A stretch of DNA of 64,000 nucleotides from Elgaria multicarinata webbii (lineage: Eukaryota > Chordata > Lepidosauria > Squamata > Anguidae). The number at the start of each line of letters is the position of its first letter. The first letter of the stretch is position 1. A program made the translations under genes and the position numbers. Under the pieces are notes generated by a model. The model made no database searches, had not been told where the DNA came from, and saw only the letters and a program-made list of their open reading frames with translations. The stretch is from positions 32,845,501-32,909,500 of the forward strand of contig NC_086182.1 of assembly GCF_023053635.1 (NCBI RefSeq), given 5' to 3'. Shown one piece after another: positions 56,915 through 64,000 of this stretch.

Positions 56915-58300
56915 GGCAGTGGGCGAGGGGCTGTGGTGCGTGGGCAGGACACCCGCCCTTCCTAGGCTGTTGCATCCCCCCACGTCTTGTGGCATCGGTC
57001 TCCCTGCTGTGGGGGCAACTCTTCCTTTGGACGTCCGCTTTTCACCGCATCGACAAGGGAAGGGCAGCAGTGGGGTGTGTGTGTGTTTCTCCTCCTTCCC
57101 CACGGAGGATCAAGGCAAGGGTGGGGACCGTGTGGCCGAGGTTTGCTTTTCCGGACAAGCCGAAAGCCTGATGGGGGAGCTGAACCAACAGTGCCTGCTC
57201 TTGCCTGCTTCCAGCCCCAAAGACCATCCCCTGGGAGGCAGGCTCACGGGGAAACGAAAGAATTTGCTAGCATTAAAGTCACCAACCTTCCCCCTCGCGC
57301 CTTAATCCAACTCAGCTGAGGACGACGAGGTCAGGGACCCTGGCATGGACACCTGCCTCCTTAAAGGCGCCACTCGCCCCGTAGATTCCTCTTGTCCAGC
57401 GGGCCCAGGGAGCAGGCAACTGGACACTGAGAGTCTGAAAGGGTCACTGTGGCAGAATACTATAAGTGGTGGCTCTGCCCCATTCCAGAAGTAGATGCAT
57501 TTCCCTGCCCCCTACATTCAGGGCACTCAGAGGAGGGGAGCGACAGGAGCCTGCTGAGTGCTGATGCAAAAAGGACTCAGGGCTGGCCTTAACCTGTTTT
57601 GACGCTCTGGGGAGGCCCCCACTCCCAATGTATCTGGATTTCGCACCCTCGTCTTACATGTTGGTATCCTTGCCTTACCCCGGAATAACAGGAGTTTCCC
57701 CAAAACGGCATGGCCCAAAGCAGTCACTCTGTTACATGCAGTGTGCATGGCTTTGCACTTTCCTCCACTACCGCCACCACTGGCTGCAGCTGGACCCTGG
57801 GGCTGCATGAGAAATGCATTGAGGATTTGTGTCTCTAAATAGAACAAATCAAGCCAGCCTTGAAGATGCCTCCCTGAACGATCAAGAAACTGGGCCGTGT
57901 GCCTCACTTCTCTTTCCTTGCAAAAACATTCCAAATACTGAAGATCAAGCCACAAATCAATCAGATTGGAGATAATGTATCAGGGCTGTCAACCCATTAT
58001 TAAATAGTTTATCATTGATTCATCGCTTGCCTAATTATTAACAGATATCAACTCATGGAATTCAAAACAATTCTGCATTATCACAAAAACCTCGATTTCC
58101 CTTTTTGGGATCTCAAAGGAAGTACATGGTAACTGATCAATTAACAACCAAAGTTGCCACTTGTCGATTGGAGGAAAGATCATCCTTAACATTACAGTAA
58201 GACACCAGGAACAAAATAGCCTTCCCAAATTAAATGTGGGCTCTTAGTGCTCAATCTATGGAGTCCTCAATTAAAGGTTTGCTTAATTATTTGCCTGAAC
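56915..58300. other. Region upstream of MFRP
   Basis: Probable 5' UTR and promoter. The frame stays open upstream to an ATG at 57103 on the minus strand. A TATA-like word (cttatagt) occurs on the minus strand near 57463. No transcription start can be fixed. No gene recognised. Confidence 0.35.
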
Positions 58301-58310
58301 AAATCCGGCA

Positions 58311-59065
58311 GCAGTTGCATAATGACCAGGTCGCATGTAATGACAAACTATGTTTTAGTTAACCACAGTTTGTTGAATCATGGGTTGTCATTATGTGCGA
58401 ACCCAGAACTATGGGTTAACTATGGTTTATTTATCATGAACAGAATCCATGGTTAGTTGTTGGGTTCTGAACTGTGTTTTACTTAAATCACAGGATGCCA
58501 TTAGGTATGATTCCATTACTGTGGGTTGTTCATGCATTGTTTTGCCAGGATAAAAGGCTGCAGTGCTGCAAAGGGTTTGGGATATACGGGGGGAGCAGGC
58601 AAAAGAGGAAGGAAACAAGCAACCCAAGGATGAGCAAACAGACCATGGTTTGTTCAATCATCTGCCAGACAAACCCTGGATAGGGCAACAACGAAAGGAA
58701 AGGAAAGGAAAGGAACCTCTCGTGCAAGCACTGAGTCATTACTGACTCTTGGAGGGACGCCAGCTTTCGCTGACGTTCTCTTGGCAGTCCTTATAGCGGG
58801 GTGGTTTGCCGTTGCCTTCCCTGGCCATGATTACCTTTCCCCCAGCTAACTGGGTACTCATTTTACCGACCTCGGGAGGATGGAAGGCTGAGTCGACCCG
58901 AGTCGGCTGCCTGAAACCAGCTTCCACTGGGATCGAACTCAGGCTGTGGGGAGAGTTTCAGCTGCAGAAACTGCTGCTTTACCGCTCTGCGCCACATGAG
59001 GCTCCTAGGGTAACAAACCCTGGTTTAAATAAATCATGGGTTAGCATTATGTGCAAACCAGGCCA
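58311..59065. mobile_element. Foldback MITE interrupted by a SINE
   Basis: 58311-58691 and 59006-59065 together match the layout at 52060-52550: 'ccctggatagggcaacaa', then 'gggtaacaaaccctggttt' and 'cattatgtgcaaaccaggcc'. The SINE sits in between. Confidence 0.65.
58692..59005 (-). mobile_element. tRNA-derived SINE (314 bp), full length
   Basis: On the minus strand: gagcctcatgtggcgcagag (A box), gagttcgatccc (B box), a conserved body ('cttccatcctcccgaggtc') and a (GGAAA)n-like end. Flanked by tagggcaacaa (58681-58691) and tagggtaacaa (59006-59016), an 11-bp target duplication with one difference. Confidence 0.9.
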
Positions 59066-59955
59066 TTGTCTTCAAGCCTGAGTCCCTTTGCATACACTTC
59101 AGTCCTTTGCAGCCCTCGGTCTTTTCAGACAACAGCCTTCATTTTTCCTACTTCACATTAAAAAAACGACCAACCCACCCAACGTCCTGGAAAAGCTGTT
59201 TTATTTTTCTAGTCATGTTTAAAGAATGCACCTTCGGTTCCCTTTTAGTGCAACCCTCGTTTGCGATCTGGGAATCTTGTTTTCACATGCCGGCATCTGG
59301 CTCTCTAATCACATTGTACTATTTGTGCTATTTAAAGGACCCCCCAAGCACCAATTTGCACAGTGCTGGGGACACTTCCGAAATAAAAGAGTATTACATT
59401 TTCCAATGGAAGGCCACTTAACTCCTGGGCAACAGCTACCTCTTCCCTGCTTACCTCGCTCCGGTGTTGGCATTACAGCCAGCTTTTATAGAGTCTCGTA
59501 CCGTTGCTAAGTCATGTGCATTCCAAGAGACTCTTAGCGCAAAATCTCTTTCCCCTGTTACCAAAGCAGGGGAGAAAGAGGTCATTGTTTGAGTGCTGGA
59601 TTGCTGAGGAGGGAGGGAGGGAGGGAAGGACTTGGGCACTTCATGGGCACCGGCGGTCGGAGGAGCGTGTTTTTGAGGGATTAGTTGGGAGCCTGGTGGC
59701 ACAGCTCTGGCAATCTTTCGTAACACAAAAAGAGGTGGTCACTCCAGGCCACTGTGAGCCACTGGGGCATTGCAGGAAAGGGGAACAGCTCATGAGAGCT
59801 TGTGTAAGAGGCCAAGTCTATGTGTGGCAAAGGCAACGCCACCTCCGCCTGGGCTATTGCCAACCAAGGGTGACCCAACCGGTAGGAAGGGAAAGATGAC
59901 CCACTTAGGGGTCAGGTCCTTTCCGGTATAGCCAGGGGCAGCACGTGACTTTGTG
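59066..59955. other. Intergenic, unrecognised
   Basis: Short frames only; no gene recognised. Confidence 0.4.
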
Positions 59956-59959
59956 ACCT

Positions 59960-60160
59960 GCAAACTGCTCTGCCCACACTACACCCAGGACTTGCCTGAA
60001 CTTGCAAACAACGCGATTTCACCATCTAGTCACCTTTTCCCCTCTCCACCCACGTTTGTAACCTTTTGCCTGATGAAGAGATCTGGCGATCTCAAAAGCA
60101 TGTACAATTGTTTTTAGGCTAATCTTTCAGTTGATTTAATAAAGGTATCACAGCAACATG
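59960..60160 (+). mobile_element. Possible Penelope-like element 3' end
   Basis: 'cctgatgaagagatctggcg', 'atctcaaaagcatgtac' and 'taataaaggtatcacagc' resemble the 3' ends of reptile Penelope-like elements. Confidence 0.45.
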
Positions 60161-60900
60161 GATTCCGGAAGTTTTTTTTTTTTTTTTACGTTCGACACAG
60201 TTACCTTTGCCTTTACTACAGGACAATGAATTTCTGAATATTATTATATTTTGCCATCATGCAAAATGCTGTGTGTGAGAGGCGCCATTTGGATTCTCTG
60301 CCTTGGGCAGCAAAATGTTTTGGGCTGTCGATTCTACCAGCCTGATCTGGAGAAAGATTCCGGCCTGCCCCAAGTTCGGTGTTTTGGCAAATCCCTGGTT
60401 CAGACCTACATGTCCAAGTGGCTGTCTAAATGCTCAGAAAGCCCCAGGGTGCGTGCGTGGTGGCACGGTGTTGATTATATGATGCAGCAGCAATCATGCA
60501 CCCACCCCACGGCTTTCTGCTGAAGCTGTGGAGGAAAGAAGTCAGGGACTTACCCCGATTTTTTTCTCTGGAGCGAGGCGAGGACGTGCAAGATGGCATC
60601 AACCCAGGCCCTAAGCCTCGCTCCGGAGTCACAGTGGAGGTGTGGCTGTGCGGAGGGCGACCCCTGATTGGTTGCTGCCCACCTGGGTGGAGGACAGGGA
60701 ATGTGACCGGCATGGGAAATCCTGCACTTTCCCTGCGGCATTAAGATTAGCTGCTGCTACTCCGCAACAGTGAAATTGCGGAGTTTTGGATCATTGCAGC
60801 AGCAAGCCACCACCGTAAAGACAAGACAAGGTGACTATAGACCATCAACACAGACACATCACAGAAAAGAGCTTTTGGATTAGGGGTCTGGTCCAACCTT
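60161..60900. other. Intergenic, unrecognised
   Basis: T-run at 60172-60187. No gene recognised. Confidence 0.4.
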
Positions 60901-60904
60901 GGGC

Positions 60905-61350
60905 AACCAGGATGATCAGGGGTCTGGAACCAAAGCCCTGTGAGGAGAGACTGAAAGAACTGGGCATGTTTAGCCTGGAGAAGAGAAGATGGAGGGGAGA
61001 CATGAGAGCACTCTTCAAATACTTAAAAGGTCACAGAGAGAGGAGGGCCAGGATCTCTTCTCGATCATCTCAGAGTGCAGGACACAGAATAATAGGCTCA
61101 AGTTACAAGAAGACAGATTCCAGCTAGACATCAGGAAAAACTTCCTGACTGTTAGAGCAGTATGACAGTGGAACCAATGACCTGGGGAGGTCGTGGGCTC
61201 TCCCACACTAGAGGCATTCAATAGGCAGCTGGACAACCCTCTGTCAGGGATACTTTAGGGTGGATTCCAGCATTGAGCAGGGGGTTGGACTAGATGGCCT
61301 TATGGGACCCTTCCAACTCTACTATTCTATGATTCTGTGATCCCTTCAAA
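60905..61350 (+). mobile_element. CR1 LINE, 3' end (about 445 bp)
   Basis: From 'caaccaggatgatcaggggt' to 'tctactattctatgattct'. The frame reads [27 protein letters not shown]. It lies just past the probable USP2 poly(A) site. Confidence 0.92.
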
Positions 61351-61464
61351 ATGTATTGCTTAGCAGAGGCTGTTCACACATGCAATTGTCAGCCACTGAG
61401 GGCAGAGAACACGAAGCACCATAAACAGTCACTCACACATGCACAAATATACACACGGTGAGGT

Positions 61465-63522
61465 GTTCATCAAGCTACCATTTTATTTCTGTACAAGTCT
61501 CCCTTCTGAGTGATGGGAGGCCCTCCTCTCACCTTGCTTACACAGTAAACAAGCCATTAAGTCCAACTGAAATAAAAACACTGAGAAAGGCCTTTCTCAC
61601 GCGAACCATGTACACCTTGCGTTACCCCCTCCACTCCCCTCGGGGCCCTTAGCGCCAGCCATGTTGAAATGGTGTGAAAACTGTAAAGAGACCAAAAGAA
61701 GAAGAAAAGAAAGGAATTTCCCTTTGAATGGCATGAGGAGGACCCTGAGCGAGGGGTTTTACAGGGGGGGGAAAGGGCGACGGGATTTTCAGCCATTTTC
61801 AGTTTCTCGGCCGATATCAACATTCAGTATGCCCACACTTAGGCATCTAATACCCTGCCTGATTCAATATTGGGGTGGAGGCGGCTCAGGGTGCTGCCCT
61901 CCTTACTTTCCTGACTGAGGCTTGACGCCTTTAACAGCTTCATGATAAGAAGAGAAAAACACGCAAGAAGTGCTGGTTTCCCTCGCCCTCAGCACACCTG
62001 TCGAAAAGCTCAGACCTGTTGAATCTCTGTCCAGCACAAAGCTGTTAAAGAATCTCTGTGGGTTCTGCCTGTCAGGTACATCATATTCTGGACGTGGGTT
62101 GAAAAGCAGGTGTGCAGGTGTGTGCAGAGAATAAATAAGAGGAAAAAGTTAAATAAGGTTATTGACATCTGTTGGCTGACCAGAGGTCATAGTTTCAAAA
62201 CTGGCTCAGTTCTTTCCCTCTGAGAAGAACATGTCGTTGGCAGGACAAGCTACTGCCCTCACGCAGCTCATGCCGGGGGCTTGTTGCCTAAGTACCAAAC
62301 CTAAACCCAACCCCAAGCAACTGTGTTCCTGAAAACCCAGCGCAAACTTCCCAAAGCATTTTTGAACGGGCCTTTCTCCATCCCAGGATAGGAGCGAGGG
62401 AAGCAGATGCGTGTGCGTTGGTGGAGAAAGGCAGAAGAGCATTTCTGCAAGTTACACAGGGCATTTTTGCTCACGTAGAACACCTCAAGTTTTCCCCCAG
62501 ATGGTTTAAGGCACGGTCGTGAAAAGGGACAGGTAGAAATTCACCCAGCGCACAATCGCCTTTGCTGGAGTCCAAAAAGCCGAGCTGGAAGTGCACCAGG
62601 TTTTATAAAGAAGTTTAAAAATAAAACGGGACCAATAAGCATCCCTCAAAACGCAAGGGGGTGGGGGCGACAGTCATTCGAGGTCCTCAGCCCCTGTAGG
62701 AAACAAACTTGCACACCGGTGCGGTCTTGTAACAGAGTTATGAAGCATCCCTTTGCGAAAAGTTTATGTGGCAAGAGCCCACTGTCAACGGAGCAGAGAT
62801 CGAAGTGGGTGAATGAGCCGTTTTATTCGCCCGTTTTATCCGCCCCGCCTCACACCTCTGTCTGGGGACGGAATGTGGAGGGCTGCAAGGGTGAGAAATG
62901 CAGAGGATTGGGTCCCGTTGCCATGCTCAGCCGCCGTCTCCAGGTGGCGCTCCGATCCACGGGGAGAAGGGAACACGGGATGCGCCAGCTCAGATTCCTT
63001 CGCATCACACTTGGGGTTGTGTGGATAAAACGGGACAGATAGGTCGCTGCCCCTCAGGAGTTGCTGTTCACGGTTTATTGCACACCAAAAGAAAAATGGA
63101 AATAAAAGGGATGGGGGAATAAAAGAGAGAGAGAGAGAGAGAGAGAATACTGAAAAACCGCCCCCAATAACACGAGGAGGTTTTTGGAGCCATGAGGTGC
63201 ACCTGCCCTCCAACAGTGATGTTTCGTCCTGGGCATCTGTGAAGCTGATGGGCGGGTGTGCTACTCTTCGTCCTGAGCCCCGAAGTGGGAGAAAGCGCTT
63301 CCCATAAAAGTCGACATCTTTAGTCAACGCTTTATTAGGACTTTTCTCCCTCTTTTTTTGTTTTTTGTTTGTTTTTTAAGAAAAAAGAAAAACCCGGCTT
63401 AGAAAAATCCCTCGAGTCACCATTGTCCTGGGTCTCCCCCCTCCACATTCCATCAGTGAACTGGTCCTTGGCTTTATTCCCTCCTTTGGGGCTGGGGGAA
63501 AGGGGGGGGGCGTTCGTGGAAG
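61465..63522 (-). other. USP2: Probable USP2 3' UTR
   Basis: From the USP2 stop to the distal AATAAA at 61487-61482, about 2.0 kb, similar to the long 3' UTR of mammalian USP2. The extent is inferred; no transcript data. It contains a (GA)n run at 63124-63147. Confidence 0.55.
61482..61487 (-). terminator. USP2: Candidate distal poly(A) signal of USP2
   Basis: AATAAA on the minus strand, followed within 30-50 bases by a GT-rich stretch (gtgtgtatatttgtgcatgt), the usual downstream element. Two nearer AATAAA hexamers lie at 63336-63331 and 63079-63074. Confidence 0.6.
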
Positions 63523-63610
63523 CTACATTCGCGAAGACGGGCTGGCCAACTCGTAGAAAAGGAGGTACGCGTCACTGCTCCGGACGTGGCTTGAAGAGAG
63601 TGGCGTAACG
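63523..63610 (-). CDS. USP2: USP2, last coding exon (partial gene)
   Basis: Acceptor cctccccacag, then one base completing a serine codon and [20 protein letters not shown], ending [11 protein letters not shown]. Mammalian USP2 ends [28 protein letters not shown], so the match is near-perfect. USP2 is a cysteine-protease deubiquitinase; its catalytic Cys and His boxes lie in upstream exons beyond 64000. Only 28 whole codons are in the window. Same strand as MFRP and located upstream of it, as in mammals. Confidence 0.93.
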
Positions 63611-64000
63611 CTGTGGGGAGGAGAGAGAAGAGGGAAGGCTGTTAGGGGGCGAAGTCTAGCGTCTTTGGTGGGGGTGGCGGAGGGGTGGGGTGGGGGGAAG
63701 GAAGGAAATGGGTTCCCAAGGAGGAAAGGGCTCCAGAGAGAGACACGAAGCAGAAGGAGACCTTCAGGAGGGCACACAACCCTAAAACTAAAAGTCAGGA
63801 GAAATGGCCATTTGAAAATGGACATGTGTTCAATGTTGGAAGGGGACATGTTTCCCATTTAAAATTGGGTTTTGAGGGGCGCCTTAAAAAAGAACTCTAA
63901 ATCTTAAGTCACTGTTGAGCCATCACCTCCACCCCGACCCCAATAAGGCAACCCCCCCCACACTTTCTAGTTTGGCACAGATAACTGTGCTGTACTACAA
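63611..64000. other. USP2 last intron (part)
   Basis: Purine-rich on the plus strand; no further exon in the window. Confidence 0.6.

Noticed and set aside
58692-59005. tRNA gene suggested by A and B boxes
   Set aside because: It is a full-length SINE with an 11-bp target duplication.

Overview
This window is vertebrate nuclear DNA and most likely comes from a squamate reptile (lizard or snake). Three things point there: multi-exon genes with GT-AG introns, many CR1 LINE 3' ends carrying the ATTCTATG tail, and L2-type LINE tails, tRNA-derived SINEs and palindromic hAT-type MITEs of the kinds common in squamates. The species cannot be named from the sequence alone.

All recognised genes lie on the minus strand and match the mammalian order USP2 - MFRP - C1QTNF5. 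The last coding exon of USP2 is at 63523-63610, followed by a probable 3' UTR of about 2 kb. MFRP occupies 56914 down to 34382 in 13 coding exons whose phases all join. They give an intact predicted protein of 610 residues: cytoplasmic tail, transmembrane helix, Thr/Pro-rich stalk, CUB, LDLa, CUB, LDLa and frizzled domains. C1QTNF5 lies at 27576-26096 in two coding exons and gives an intact 247-residue protein: signal peptide, 23 collagen triplets and a C1q domain. In mammals MFRP and C1QTNF5 are made from a dicistronic transcript and the proteins bind each other in retinal pigment epithelium and ciliary body. Here the two reading frames are 6.8 kb apart.

Layout: 1-26 kb has no recognisable gene and consists of unique sequence plus repeats (CR1, L2-like, Penelope-like, hAT MITEs, foldback elements, a 57-bp minisatellite). 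26.1-27.6 kb is C1QTNF5. 27.6-34.4 kb is the intergenic gap. 34.4-57 kb is MFRP, with introns full of repeats. 57-61.4 kb is intergenic with a SINE nested in a foldback element and a CR1. 61.5-64 kb is the 3' end of USP2.

I found no new molecular system. The most interesting observations are a fourfold 32-bp tandem duplication that copies the only splice donor of C1QTNF5, a family of GC-rich near-perfect palindromes with three members, a TA-flanked MITE whose boundaries are confirmed by the phase of the 24-bp tandem repeat it interrupts, and the absence of RNF26 from the 26 kb where mammalian synteny would place it.
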